Source: Lactobacillus sp. ESL0679 (GTDB lineage Bacteria; Bacillota; Bacilli; Lactobacillales; Lactobacillaceae). From it: a stretch of 64,000 bases of DNA. The position numbers and the translations under genes were made by a program. Location of the stretch: the NCBI RefSeq assembly GCF_029433515.1, contig NZ_JAQTIG010000001.1:434001-498000 (forward strand), given 5' to 3'. Of the stretch, positions 1-8,150 are shown piece after piece. Numbering within the stretch: the stretch's first letter is position 1; each line of letters opens with the position of its first letter. The notes beneath the pieces are model-generated. The model searched no databases. It had not been told where the DNA came from and saw only the letters and a program-made list of their open reading frames with translations.

Positions 1-45
1 ATTGGTTTCAGCTTAATCAATCGAAAAAAGCAGACCAAAATTAAA

Positions 46-80
46 AACAAAAATAGCCCAGGAAAACCTGAGCTATTTTG
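46..80 (-). terminator. Terminator of toxin-like gene 1
   Basis: Read on the minus strand, AATAGCTCAGG and CCTGGGCTATT form a stem followed by a T-run, just after the stop codon of the small peptide gene. Close copies of this hairpin lie at the decayed loci near 43.47 and 55.50 kb. Confidence 0.75.
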
Positions 81-86
81 TTTGTT

Positions 87-242
87 TTACTTGAAAATCC
101 GTAGAATTTCTTTGAGTAAATCAGCTATTTTGTCGAGCAAATTCGCTAATTTATCCAAATCCGCACCTAAAGCCCGCAAAGCAGGCGTTAGCTCCGTTAG
201 TAGTAAACAAATAAGAATTATAGAAAGCACGTTTTTTATCAT
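87..242 (-). CDS. Small hydrophobic toxin-like peptide, locus 1
   Basis: A 51-residue peptide starting MIKNVLSIILICLLL. It has one N-terminal hydrophobic segment (about residues 4-15) and then a Leu/Ile-rich amphipathic helix with heptad-like spacing that ends in KEILRIFK. The start at 242 is fixed by a strong AAGGAGG site seven to eight bases upstream. The mRNA leader can fold CCTCCT against AGGAGG (250-265), hiding this site. That architecture, together with a divergent RNA complementary to the start region, is typical of membrane-acting type I toxins. I do not recognise a named family, and the toxin role is inferred from form and context. A shorter homologue lies at 546-650 and decayed copies at about 0.9, 43.5 and 55.5 kb. 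Confidence 0.7.
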   Translation of the reverse strand: MIKNVLSIILICLLLTELTPALRALGADLDKLANLLDKIADLLKEILRIFK

Positions 243-249
243 GTTTTCA

Positions 250-265
250 CCTCCTTTCAAGGAGG
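250..265 (-). promoter_or_regulatory. Leader hairpin hiding the toxin 1 RBS
   Basis: CCTCCT and AGGAGG are perfect complements around a four-base loop and include the whole Shine-Dalgarno sequence. In locus 2 a different sequence does the same job: CACCT pairs with AGGTG outside a CTTGAA/TTCAAG stem. The structure is therefore kept while the sequence differs. Confidence 0.65.
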
Positions 266-273
266 ATCAAAAA

Positions 274-293
274 CGTACAAATTAATTTTAACA
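274..293 (-). promoter_or_regulatory. Toxin 1 promoter and start site
   Basis: On the minus strand there is an extended -10 (TGTTAAAAT, 285-293), with the predicted mRNA start near 278. The 17-base block 274-290 is identical to 708-724 in locus 2, the longest match between the two loci outside the RNA terminator. No good -35 is seen. The block overlaps the region that would be the -35 of the divergent RNA. Confidence 0.5.
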
Positions 294-320
294 TATCTCA
301 ATTAGTGTTATACTTAATTT

Positions 321-418
321 AAGAATTATAGAAGTACATATTTATCATGTACAAAAACGTGCTCTGCAAGTTAATTGCTTGCAAGCCGGCTGAGCGATCC
401 CAACGGATCGCTTTTTTT
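321..418 (+). ncRNA. Candidate antitoxin RNA 1
   Basis: The predicted RNA of about 98 nt starts seven bases after an extended -10 (TGTTATACT, 306-314) and ends at the intrinsic terminator GCGATCC-CAAC-GGATCGC with eight T residues (393-418). Its first 30 bases repeat the plus strand of the toxin start region. Bases 321-333 equal 213-225 (13 nt) and TTTATCATGT at 341-350 equals 235-244, which includes the complement of the start codon. The RNA is therefore complementary to the toxin 1 mRNA over its start. An internal hairpin TGCAAG/CTTGCA precedes the terminator. It is transcribed divergently from the toxin, so it must act on the mRNA in trans. Confidence 0.65.
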
Positions 419-510
419 TATCTGCTAAATTATTATTAATTACCTAGTTTTCTAAAAATTATATGACTTCCAATATTAATATGACTACTACAATATAATT
501 AAACCAATTA

Positions 511-540
511 AAAAAAGCGCAAGAAATCTTGCGCCTTTTC
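511..540 (-). terminator. Terminator of toxin-like gene 2
   Basis: AAAAAAGCGCAAGA and TCTTGCGCCTTTT form a nearly perfect stem, followed on the minus strand by a T-run. It lies five bases after the stop codon of the peptide gene. Confidence 0.8.
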
Positions 541-545
541 CTATA

Positions 546-650
546 CTACTTGAGTAGTTTGTCGAGTATGGCAAGAATGTCATTCAACATCTGCTCAGCT
601 TTTGAAAGCACAGCGTATAGTAAGAATAGTAGTACGATCTGACTAATCAT
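546..650 (-). CDS. Small hydrophobic toxin-like peptide, locus 2
   Basis: A 34-residue peptide, MISQIVLLFLLYAVLSKAEQ followed by MLNDILAILDKLLK: one hydrophobic helix, then an amphipathic Leu/Ile-rich tail like that of locus 1. A longer reading from 734 is open, but the AAGGAGGTG site lies directly before the internal ATG at 650, so I use that start. The extra upstream sequence is leader that contains the RBS-hiding stem. The peptide diverges strongly in sequence from locus 1, while the promoter block, the leader folding principle and the partner RNA design are kept. The toxin role is inferred. Confidence 0.7.
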   Translation of the reverse strand: MISQIVLLFLLYAVLSKAEQMLNDILAILDKLLK

Positions 651-757
651 CTTCTTCACCTCCTTAACTTGAAAGATAATCAGTCCTTCAAGAAGGTGCG
701 CCAAAAGCGTACAAATTAATTTTATCAAAATCAAGCAGTATATGATATAATGAAATT

Positions 758-853
758 AAGAATAGTAGTGCATGGCTAATCATCCATGTAAGCGTGCATG
801 CGACCTAATCAATCGCAAGCCGGCTGAGCGATCCCAACGGATCGCTTTTTTAT
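758..853 (+). ncRNA. Candidate antitoxin RNA 2
   Basis: The predicted RNA starts seven bases after an extended -10 (TGATATAAT, 743-751) and ends at the GCGATCC/GGATCGC terminator shared with RNA 1. Bases 757-769 repeat 621-633 exactly (13 nt) and 776-784 repeat 643-651 (9 nt, including the complement of the toxin 2 start codon). Each RNA matches its own toxin and not the other, although both start AAGAAT. The internal hairpin is TGCGA/TCGCA here and TGCAAG/CTTGCA in RNA 1, so the pairing is kept with changed bases. Confidence 0.65.
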
Positions 854-865
854 TTTTAATTTTAT

Positions 866-1000
866 ACAAAAACAGCCCAGGTTTCCCTGAGTTGCTTTGA
901 TGTTCTACTTGAGTAAATTCTCGAAAAATTCAATGAGTTTTTCGAGAATGTGCTCTGTCTTAGTCAAGAGGCATTGATGGACACAGTTGGTCGTCTTTCC
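866..1000 (-). pseudogene. Decayed toxin locus 3
   Basis: On the minus strand only the C-terminal part of a toxin-like peptide is readable (LTKTEHILEKLIEFFENLLK, stop at 905-907), followed by a degraded CCAGG/CCTGAG terminator hairpin. The start codon, the RBS, both promoters and the start-complementary part of the RNA are missing. A trace of an RNA terminator (GGTCGTCTTTCC) follows at about 988. The rest of the gene-free stretch up to the topoisomerase holds only that gene's promoter. Confidence 0.6.
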
Positions 1001-1082
1001 TTATATGAAAATATAGCTTTAATAATTTATTCTCACTATTAGTTAACCGTGCTTTTTGCAATTTTCTTATCCTAAAATAAAT

Positions 1083-1111
1083 TTGTTCATTTGCTAAATA
1101 CAAGATATACT
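1083..1111 (+). promoter_or_regulatory. Promoter of topoisomerase gene
   Basis: TTGTTC and TATACT are separated by 17 bases and lie about 58 bases before the start codon. Confidence 0.5.
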
Positions 1112-1168
1112 AATTAGGCCAAACAAGAGTTTGCCCACAATTTTATCTTTAGCAAGGAACTGATTACT

Positions 1169-3178
1169 TTGAAACTTTTACTTTTAACAGAAAAAACTAG
1201 TGCGGCGAAGAATTTTGCCAAGGCATTAGGCGGTCTGAGTGGCAGCTTCAATCATGACAGCTACCAAATTGTCCACGCTCACGGCCATCTTTTACAATTC
1301 AAGGAGCCACATGAAATGGTCGCTCAGGATAAAGCCGCCAAATACAGTGACTGGCACGACTTGAGCAATTATCCGTGGAACTTGCTCGACTTCACTTGGG
1401 AAAAAGAGGTCATCCCTGGTATGCAAAAGACCTTGACTAATATTAAACATGCCGCCCAAAAGTGTGATGCGATTGTAATTGCAACTGATGATGATCCGTC
1501 GGGCGAAGGTGACTTGCTAGGCTGGGAAATTGTTAACGCTATTAACTGGCACAAGCAAGTTTTTCGTATTCGTTTTGCTGATGAAACAAGAGCTAACATC
1601 AAAAAGGCCTTGCTACAAAAAATCGACGTCACTAATCAATACCAGCAGGGCGAGTTCTTAGAAGCAACTGGGCGCGAACGTTTCGACTTTGCCTCAATGC
1701 AGCTGTCGCGCATTGCCTTAATTATTGCCAGACAAGCTGGGTTTCAACCCAAGACTTTGCGTTTAGGACGCCTCAAGTCAACAATTGTTAATCAGGTTTA
1801 CCAGCAAGAGACAGCTCGGCAAAATTACGTAAAAAAGTCCTATTACGAAGTACGCTTTCATGATGCCAACCAGAATACTTTTACCCAAGTTAAAAATGCC
1901 AAATTCATGACACCAGAGCAAGCTAAACTAGAATTATTAAATTTCCACGATTCCGCAATTGTTGTTGACGACAAAATTGCCAAACACCAAGCGCCACCAG
2001 ACCTACTTGACCTAAGTCACCTTGCAATTTTAGTCGGCAAAAAAGGTTATGCTTCCAAAGAAGTGCTTGCAACTTACCAAAAAATGTACGAAGCCGGAAT
2101 TTTATCCTATCCTCGAACAGAAGATACCAAAATCACGCAGGAGCAGTTCGCAGAATTACTGCCATTGGTTAAGCAAATCGCTCAAGTTACTCACATTGAC
2201 ACTAAGCTACTAACGCACACAACAATTCGGCGGAAATTTTTAGCTAAAAATGCCACCCACGGCGCTAATCGTCCCGGTCTAAATGTGCCGCGAAGTCTAA
2301 CAGAAATCGCGCAAAAATTCGGTAAATGTGGTCAGGCAATTTATAAAGCAGTTGCCAAAAGTTTTTTGGCGATTTTAGCCGAAGATTATCTTTACGACCA
2401 AGAACGAGCTCACCTTGCCGACTATCCCAAATTCACCTGCACAATTAATTTACCCCGTGAGTTGAATTACAAACTAATTTTTGACGAAAACGACCTCAAT
2501 GATACACAGGATAAGCAAGTTTTACCATTTGGTCCAGCTGCTCAACCCTTTGTCTACGAAGGCCATAATCCCAAGCCCAAGGCACCAACACACCGGTTTA
2601 TTATTGATTTTCTTAAAAAAGATAAAATTGGTACTGGGGCAACTCAAGAGCAAACTTTAGCCAACATCTCAACTGGCAAAGGTGCGCTAATTAAAAATAC
2701 TAAGGAAAAATATTCGCTTACCTTTCCCGGCTTAATCCAATCAATCTTGTGCGACCAAACTTTCATTGCCTCTCCCCAAGTTACCGAGCAATTACAAAAC
2801 ACGATGAAGATGGTCAAATTGGGCAAATTTGATTATCGCAACGTGCCGTTTTTGATTAACCAAATTGTTAAGCATGACTTATTAATCGAGCAAAAGAATG
2901 CAGGCAATTTAAGAAAAAATCCTCAGCTAGCTAAACTGCAACCAGCTAACAAGCATGCGTTTACGCCTAAGACTAAAGTTACAGGAACTTGGCGTGGCAA
3001 AGATGTCGCAATCAATCAAACCTGGGGCAAACATACTTTTAACGAGCGCGAACTTCGGCAACTTTTTGCCGGCAAGTCAATTACATTCGTCTTAAATAAG
3101 CGGACAATCACTGGTAAGTTAGCTAAGCAAACCTACCACGGCCACCAGTTCGTAGGATTTAAGGCGGACTTTAACTAA
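1169..3178 (+). CDS. topB: Type IA DNA topoisomerase (topoisomerase III)
   Basis: A 669-residue enzyme that relaxes or decatenates DNA through a 5'-phosphotyrosine intermediate. The N-terminal TOPRIM domain is visible (LLLTEKTSAAKNFAKAL near residue 4, and the acidic motif DDDPSGEGD near residue 113). The active-site region GILSYPRTEDT, with the catalytic Tyr in YPRTE, is near residue 315. The C-terminus has no clear zinc fingers, which is usual for TopB and not for TopA. The start is TTG at 1169 with an AAGGA site 8-9 bases upstream; no ATG fits better. The gene is monocistronic, facing the convergent rgg gene eight bases away. TopB-like enzymes also occur on mobile elements, but I see no conjugation genes here. 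Confidence 0.88.
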   Translation: MKLLLLTEKTSAAKNFAKALGGLSGSFNHDSYQIVHAHGHLLQFKEPHEMVAQDKAAKYSDWHDLSNYPWNLLDFTWEKEVIPGMQKTLTNIKHAAQKCDAIVIATDDDPSGEGDLLGWEIVNAINWHKQVFRIRFADETRANIKKALLQKIDVTNQYQQGEFLEATGRERFDFASMQLSRIALIIARQAGFQPKTLRLGRLKSTIVNQVYQQETARQNYVKKSYYEVRFHDANQNTFTQVKNAKFMTPEQAKLELLNFHDSAIVVDDKIAKHQAPPDLLDLSHLAILVGKKGYASKEVLATYQKMYEAGILSYPRTEDTKITQEQFAELLPLVKQIAQVTHIDTKLLTHTTIRRKFLAKNATHGANRPGLNVPRSLTEIAQKFGKCGQAIYKAVAKSFLAILAEDYLYDQERAHLADYPKFTCTINLPRELNYKLIFDENDLNDTQDKQVLPFGPAAQPFVYEGHNPKPKAPTHRFIIDFLKKDKIGTGATQEQTLANISTGKGALIKNTKEKYSLTFPGLIQSILCDQTFIASPQVTEQLQNTMKMVKLGKFDYRNVPFLINQIVKHDLLIEQKNAGNLRKNPQLAKLQPANKHAFTPKTKVTGTWRGKDVAINQTWGKHTFNERELRQLFAGKSITFVLNKRTITGKLAKQTYHGHQFVGFKADFN

Positions 3179-3186
3179 CAGAATGC

Positions 3187-4071
3187 TTATTTATACTTTA
3201 CATAAAATTTCTGCAGTTCCTCACTATATTCTGTCATCCCCGTAAATGCCAAATTGGCAATAACGGCCTTACACTGCTCCAGCAACTTTTCATCACCAGT
3301 TCGGTGATACATAATTATATTTACCATGAATTGCAAGATATTTTTAGAAAAAAATGTCTCCGGCAGTACTGTAACTTGGCCTGCATTCTCAATAAAGAAG
3401 TCTGCCTCATCCTCACGTTGCTCCTCAATGCACTGGATGACTAAATTAGTGATCAGTCCCAGAGTAATTGCCTGCAACTTCACCTTTGGAAAATGAATAA
3501 ACTGCTTAACTACTCTCTTAGAAATAATCAAATTACTATCAATATCAAACAGCCCCATGTAATTGCAGTACAAGGTCAGACTTGTTTCATCAAAATCTGC
3601 AACCTTAAAAATCAATTGTTTCAAGGCTTGTTGTTCTTCTGCCGGCAACTTTTCATCCGTTAATTCCGCAATTTCTGCATCAATGTAGACCACATCATCT
3701 TCCTTATCTGCAAAATTGCTTTCTTTAAACATTCGTCTGATTTTACGCAGGTCTTCAACTGAATTTTTATAATTTGCTTCCGCTGCTAAATTAAACAGTT
3801 GGTTTTCCTGTGCTTTATCTGTTTCTTGATCCTGATTAAGTTGCTTAAAAAATTTATCCGGTGAAATATTATTGCGGTTCAATAGCAACAACAAATCTTC
3901 CGCCGTAATCCGATGAACATTTTTCTCAACTTTAGAATAATAAGATGGACTGACAATATCGCCAACCCACTCCTTTTGCGTTTTTAAGCTCTTTAAGCGG
4001 TACTTTTTTAATAGCTCTCCAATAGTCACTGGCAGATACTCCCTGAATTGATCAACTTGCGAATACGACAT
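3187..4071 (-). CDS. Rgg/GadR/MutR-type transcription regulator
   Basis: A 294-residue cytosolic regulator. The N-terminal XRE helix-turn-helix spans about residues 16-72 (IGELLKKYRLKSLKTQKEW, then PSYYSKVEKNVHRI), and the helical C-terminal part is typical of Rgg proteins that bind short peptides. It is divergent from the MFS exporter at 4159 with only 87 bases between, so control of that exporter is likely. The motif ATACGACA occurs twice around the start codon region (about 4062-4090) and could be an operator. I looked for a small hydrophobic pheromone peptide gene in the gap and saw none. Confidence 0.8.
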   Translation of the reverse strand: MSYSQVDQFREYLPVTIGELLKKYRLKSLKTQKEWVGDIVSPSYYSKVEKNVHRITAEDLLLLLNRNNISPDKFFKQLNQDQETDKAQENQLFNLAAEANYKNSVEDLRKIRRMFKESNFADKEDDVVYIDAEIAELTDEKLPAEEQQALKQLIFKVADFDETSLTLYCNYMGLFDIDSNLIISKRVVKQFIHFPKVKLQAITLGLITNLVIQCIEEQREDEADFFIENAGQVTVLPETFFSKNILQFMVNIIMYHRTGDEKLLEQCKAVIANLAFTGMTEYSEELQKFYVKYK

Positions 4072-4158
4072 TTTGTATCAAATACGACACTTTTGCTTTC
4101 TCCTATTTTAACTCAAATATACTAAATATATGTTAAATGAAAAAAGGAGTTATCAATC

Positions 4159-5415
4159 ATGGGCATTTTCTTAAAAAACAAAAATTACCGTAAATTATCA
4201 TTTGCTAGCTGGCTATCAAGTGCTGGCGACATTCTCTTCTACTTAGCACTAATGACCTATGCTAGTAAATTGCATAATTATACGTTGGCCATCTCATTAA
4301 TCTCAATTACCGAAGCTATTCCGCGATTGATTGAAAGTTTAAGTGGTTATTACGCTGACAGAACTAAGAACAAGTTCAAAATGATTGTTTGGCTAGCCAT
4401 CATTCGCTTCATTCTTTATCTAATTGTTGGCTTGTTATTTGTCACTAACATTGCTGGCTGGAATCTCATTCTGATTGTCATTGGCATCAACTTCATCTCT
4501 GATATTTCCGGAATGTACTCTGGTGGATTAACAACCCCGCTAATCGTCAATCTTGTTGGGCAAAATGAGGTAGCTGAAGCCACGGGGTTTACCAACGGTA
4601 TTTCACAAATTATTTCAACAGTTGCCCAATTCGTTGGCTCTGTCTTACTGCTGTACTTGTCATATTCCAACTTAGCAATCGTCAACGCACTAACCTTCCT
4701 GTTTGCTGGTCTGCTCTATGCCAGTGTAGGTCATAATTACCTTAAAACTCATCCCCAAGAAGACGTTGCGGTTAATCAACAAGGCTTTTTTACCACCCTT
4801 AAGTCATCATTTAGTCAAATTAAAAAGGCCAACGGTCTGCTAACTGTCATCTCAGTTATTGCTTTACTGAACGGTATCCTGATGACTCTTGAGCCACTGA
4901 TTTCAATTGTTGTTGCTGGGAATAAGAGCATGTTAATTGGTACTTATACCTTTACTATCGCCCTGATTGGAGCTGTAGATTCAATCGGCTTTGCTCTTGG
5001 CAGCGCCATTGGCACCATTATTTTTAAGAAAGCATCATTATTCGTTATTTCATTAATTGATACGATAATTAGTGCAGGGACCACATTGGCCATTATCAAC
5101 AAAAACATCATTGCTACTTTAATTTTTATTACCTTGCTTAGTTTCTTTGCCGGTGTTGCCAGTCCTAAGATGATGCAGTGGCTTGTTTCATCAGTTGACC
5201 GCACGATTTTATCTTCATCAGTTGGCGCTTTAAATACAATTTTACAAATTGCTGGCCCATTAATGACTGCTATTTTCACTAGTATTGCCAGTGCAATTGG
5301 TATCAATTACGCACTATTTGCTTTAATCATCGTTAGCGTAACTGTCTTCGCCATTATTCTTTACGTAATGAACAAGACAAAAAAGGCACAGGCAAACATG
5401 CAACCAGCAGAATAA
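4159..5415 (+). CDS. MFS transporter, probable exporter
   Basis: A 418-residue membrane protein with about 12 hydrophobic segments. The MFS loop 2-3 signature appears as GYYADRTKNKFKM near residue 64. The start ATG follows AAGGAG by nine bases. It resembles macrolide/drug-type MFS exporters, but the substrate cannot be told. The divergent Rgg regulator suggests peptide- or stress-responsive expression. A strong bidirectional terminator follows at 5427-5460. Confidence 0.8.
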   Translation: MGIFLKNKNYRKLSFASWLSSAGDILFYLALMTYASKLHNYTLAISLISITEAIPRLIESLSGYYADRTKNKFKMIVWLAIIRFILYLIVGLLFVTNIAGWNLILIVIGINFISDISGMYSGGLTTPLIVNLVGQNEVAEATGFTNGISQIISTVAQFVGSVLLLYLSYSNLAIVNALTFLFAGLLYASVGHNYLKTHPQEDVAVNQQGFFTTLKSSFSQIKKANGLLTVISVIALLNGILMTLEPLISIVVAGNKSMLIGTYTFTIALIGAVDSIGFALGSAIGTIIFKKASLFVISLIDTIISAGTTLAIINKNIIATLIFITLLSFFAGVASPKMMQWLVSSVDRTILSSSVGALNTILQIAGPLMTAIFTSIASAIGINYALFALIIVSVTVFAIILYVMNKTKKAQANMQPAE

Positions 5416-5426
5416 CTCATTAACCT

Positions 5427-5460
5427 AAAAAAGACGAGACTTCATCAAGCCTCGTCTTTT
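5427..5460. terminator. Bidirectional terminator
   Basis: AAAAAGACGAG and CTCGTCTTTTT form a stem between the MFS gene (plus) and the frameshifted gene (minus), with T-runs on both strands. Confidence 0.8.
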
Positions 5461-5728
5461 TAGATTTGTAAATCTTCTTGAGAAATTTCAATTGATGGAT
5501 AATGACCCATATCTGGCAAATAGGTATCTACTGGACAACTATAAATCATGTAAAATTCGTCAGCACTTTGATGCTTATTTAATTGCGTAAACTTTTGCTT
5601 AGCTAATTGAATGTCACTTGTCACATAAACTACGCTAACAACACCAATTGGCTTATTTTCCTTTTGTTCCACATTACCTTTAAGAATTAATTTTAAGTTG
5701 CCATCTCTACCATTTCATCAAAGTTCAT
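5460..5728 (-). pseudogene. Frameshifted small conserved-looking gene
   Basis: The only good start is ATG at 5728 after GGAGG, giving MNFDEMVEMAT and then a stop. The next frame, without its own ATG or RBS, reads LKLILKGNVEQKENKPIGVV and continues to a 70-residue well-composed protein ending at 5460. Adding one T in the ACTTAAAA stretch near 5694 would join both halves into a protein of about 89 residues. This is most simply a one-base deletion, or a sequencing error. I do not recognise the family; no membrane segment is seen. Confidence 0.6.
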
Positions 5729-5762
5729 TTACTAACCTCCTATTCTTTAATATCAAACAATT

Positions 5763-6698
5763 TTATTCAAATTGATCCTTTTTAATCACGCGATAAATTG
5801 AAATTACTAAAACCAGCAACGCGCATCCCATTGCCACATAAGCCATTGGTCCCACGCTCACCGCCGCTTGTGCCTGTGCGTTTGACATTTGGTTTTCCAC
5901 TGCGTAAGCCACAATCCACTTGCGCATTAAAGTTGGCGTTAAGACAAAGCTAATCGTAGTCACGGCCGATGCAATCAGCATCGTATTTCGAGAATATGGC
6001 TCTCTAAAAAATTGTGCTAATACGCAAAATGCTGGTGCAATCATCAGCAGCAATACCCAAATCACAATCCAGCGTCCAGCACTGCTATTCATCATCTGTG
6101 CACTATTAGTCGCGTATCGATATGTTCCCCATAGTTGTCCACCAGTTAATGTATTAAGCAAGTTCAAAAAATATGACCCCTGTTGACCATAGACACCGCC
6201 GCGATCAGACAACAATCCCTGCACAATTTGAAAACCATCGGTTGATCCAGCAGATGAAAAATCAACGTTGACCACTTTTTTCATATAAGTCGCCAAAAAG
6301 ATAATGATTGCCCCACCAAACTGCAGAGCCCGCAACATACTTAATTTGCGCGATGCCTTCAATTTGAATTCCAGACTTAAAACGCGATCGGGATGGTGAC
6401 TGCGCCCAATAAAGTAAATGCCAATCACCACCAACACCATTAATAGAAGCAACAGCCACCACAATTTTGCCATAATGAAGAAAATTGCTAGAACAATAAT
6501 TGCGACAGCAAGATACGGACGATCAGAGAAAATCTCCCAGAAATTCAATTTTAAATGGCGATAATTTGTTCGCGTTAGCACACGCAACTGGCGCGATTTT
6601 GCTGCGTTAGTTTTTTTCACATCCCTGTTTTTCTCTGCCTTACTTTCTACATATTGTTTACGATATTCACGCCTTGTTATGCGCGGATCTTTCCCCAT
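5763..6698 (-). CDS. Uncharacterised membrane protein
   Basis: A 311-residue protein of unknown function. The N-terminal ~60 residues are very basic (MGKDPRITRREYRKQYVESK) and look cytosolic. They are followed by membrane segments at about 61-78, 80-98, 122-140, 210-230, 240-262 and 282-302, with an extracytoplasmic loop between the third and fourth. I recognise no catalytic motif. It stands alone between the frameshifted gene and the divergent MFS gene. Confidence 0.75.
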   Translation of the reverse strand: MGKDPRITRREYRKQYVESKAEKNRDVKKTNAAKSRQLRVLTRTNYRHLKLNFWEIFSDRPYLAVAIIVLAIFFIMAKLWWLLLLLMVLVVIGIYFIGRSHHPDRVLSLEFKLKASRKLSMLRALQFGGAIIIFLATYMKKVVNVDFSSAGSTDGFQIVQGLLSDRGGVYGQQGSYFLNLLNTLTGGQLWGTYRYATNSAQMMNSSAGRWIVIWVLLLMIAPAFCVLAQFFREPYSRNTMLIASAVTTISFVLTPTLMRKWIVAYAVENQMSNAQAQAAVSVGPMAYVAMGCALLVLVISIYRVIKKDQFE

Positions 6699-6832
6699 AA
6701 TGTCCTCATCCTTTCAGAAACACTATCCTAACATGTTTGCTAACCAAATTTCTTGTTTTTAGGAAATTCTTAGCAATTTTTATGTGCTAAAATAGAAAAG
6801 ATTAATATTTTTTACATAGAAGGATGATCATT

Positions 6833-8068
6833 TTGACAAAATCTTACAAGTTACCGGCTGGCTGGCATAAATCCTTTTATACCCTTTGGCTTGGCTGCTT
6901 TATTACAGGTATGGGCTATTCAATGACAATGCCCTTTATATCATTATTTATTGCGGATCTTGGTCACTACAGTAAGTTGCAAATCAACCTCTATTCTGGA
7001 CTTGCCTTTGCCATGACCTTCATTGCCCAAGCAATTGTTTCTCCTTATTGGGGCAACCTCGCTGACCGTAAGGGACGCAAATTAATGTGTATGCGTGCTT
7101 CCGGTGTGATGGCGTTAACTATTACTGCTACTGGCTTTGCACCTAATGCTATTTACATTATCGTAATGCGATTTATCCAAGGTGCTTTTTCTGGATATAT
7201 CAATAATGCTACGGCACTAATTGCCGGTGAAACCCCACACCAACGCAGTGGGTGGGTCATGAGTCAAATGATGACCGCTGGAACTGCCGGTAACTTGGTT
7301 GGCCCTCTGCTCGGCGGCATTTTGTCCAGTTTCTTCGGTAATTGGCTTGGTGGCGTTTGGGGCTATCGAATTCCCTTCTTTATTACGGGATTCTTAATGT
7401 TATTGGTATTCATTGGTTCCACCTTTCTTGTTAGCGAAGAATTTACACCAATTTCTCGTGAAGAAATGAAACCAATGGGCGAAATTATGCATGAATTACC
7501 TAACGTTAAATTAATTGTAGTAATGTTTATTACTACTTTACTCGTTCAGGCAGCCAACATGTCAATTGACCCGATTGTTTCGCTTTATGTCAAATCAATG
7601 ATGCCCAATAGTAAAAATATTGCCTTTGTAGCTGGAATTGTTGCCGCAACTCCTGGTCTTGGAACGCTACTTGCCGCTTCACGTGTTGGCCACAAAATGG
7701 ACGAAATTGGTCCTCTAAAAATTTTACGTTTAGGATTAATTGTTGGTGCCATTCTCTTTGTTCCTATGGCCTTAACCCATTCACCGTGGGTATTAGCTGG
7801 ATTAAGATTTCTATTAGGCATCGCTAGCGCCGCAATGTTGCCAGCAGCCCAAACAGTCTTAACTCTTAATACACCAATGGAAAGCTTTGGCCGAATCTTT
7901 AGTTACAATCAGTCATTCCAAGCCGTTGGTTCCGTCTTTGGTTCCATGATGGGATCAATTATTTCCGGTGTTTTCAATTACGCGACTGTCTTTTGGACAA
8001 CAGGATTTACCCTATTAATCAATTTCATTCTGATTATTTTCTTCAGTTTGAAAAAGCAAAGTAAATAA
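6833..8068 (+). CDS. MFS multidrug-type exporter
   Basis: A 12-helix MFS protein of about 411 residues. The signature GNLADRKGRKLMCM is near residue 82, and the antiporter-type motif-C pattern (GTAGNLVGPLLGG) near residue 155 marks a proton-coupled exporter. It resembles PmrA/NorA-like drug efflux pumps. I choose TTG at 6833, because the AGAAGGA site lies eight bases before it. The ATG at 6824 overlaps that site and has no room for one. A perfect terminator follows at 8083-8120. Confidence 0.8.
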   Translation: MTKSYKLPAGWHKSFYTLWLGCFITGMGYSMTMPFISLFIADLGHYSKLQINLYSGLAFAMTFIAQAIVSPYWGNLADRKGRKLMCMRASGVMALTITATGFAPNAIYIIVMRFIQGAFSGYINNATALIAGETPHQRSGWVMSQMMTAGTAGNLVGPLLGGILSSFFGNWLGGVWGYRIPFFITGFLMLLVFIGSTFLVSEEFTPISREEMKPMGEIMHELPNVKLIVVMFITTLLVQAANMSIDPIVSLYVKSMMPNSKNIAFVAGIVAATPGLGTLLAASRVGHKMDEIGPLKILRLGLIVGAILFVPMALTHSPWVLAGLRFLLGIASAAMLPAAQTVLTLNTPMESFGRIFSYNQSFQAVGSVFGSMMGSIISGVFNYATVFWTTGFTLLINFILIIFFSLKKQSK

Positions 8069-8082
8069 CATTTAATAGCATT

Positions 8083-8120
8083 CAAAAAGTCTGGTCACAA
8101 TATTTGTGATCAGACTTTTT
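8083..8120 (+). terminator. Terminator after MFS gene
   Basis: AAAAAGTCTGGTCAC pairs with GTGATCAGACTTTTTT around a short loop. It can also serve the convergent phosphatase gene. Confidence 0.8.
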
Positions 8121-8150
8121 TGATTTCTGAAAGGGTAGTTAATAAGTTGA

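Noticed and set aside
82-285. A 67-residue plus-strand frame over toxin locus 1
   Set aside because: It has no RBS and is antisense to the real small peptide gene with its strong Shine-Dalgarno site.
1369-1632. Minus-strand open frame inside topB
   Set aside because: It is a shadow of the topoisomerase gene without RBS or protein-like composition; many similar shadows were left out.
1169-3178. topB as evidence for an integrated conjugative element
   Set aside because: No relaxase, integrase, attachment repeat or transfer gene is near it.
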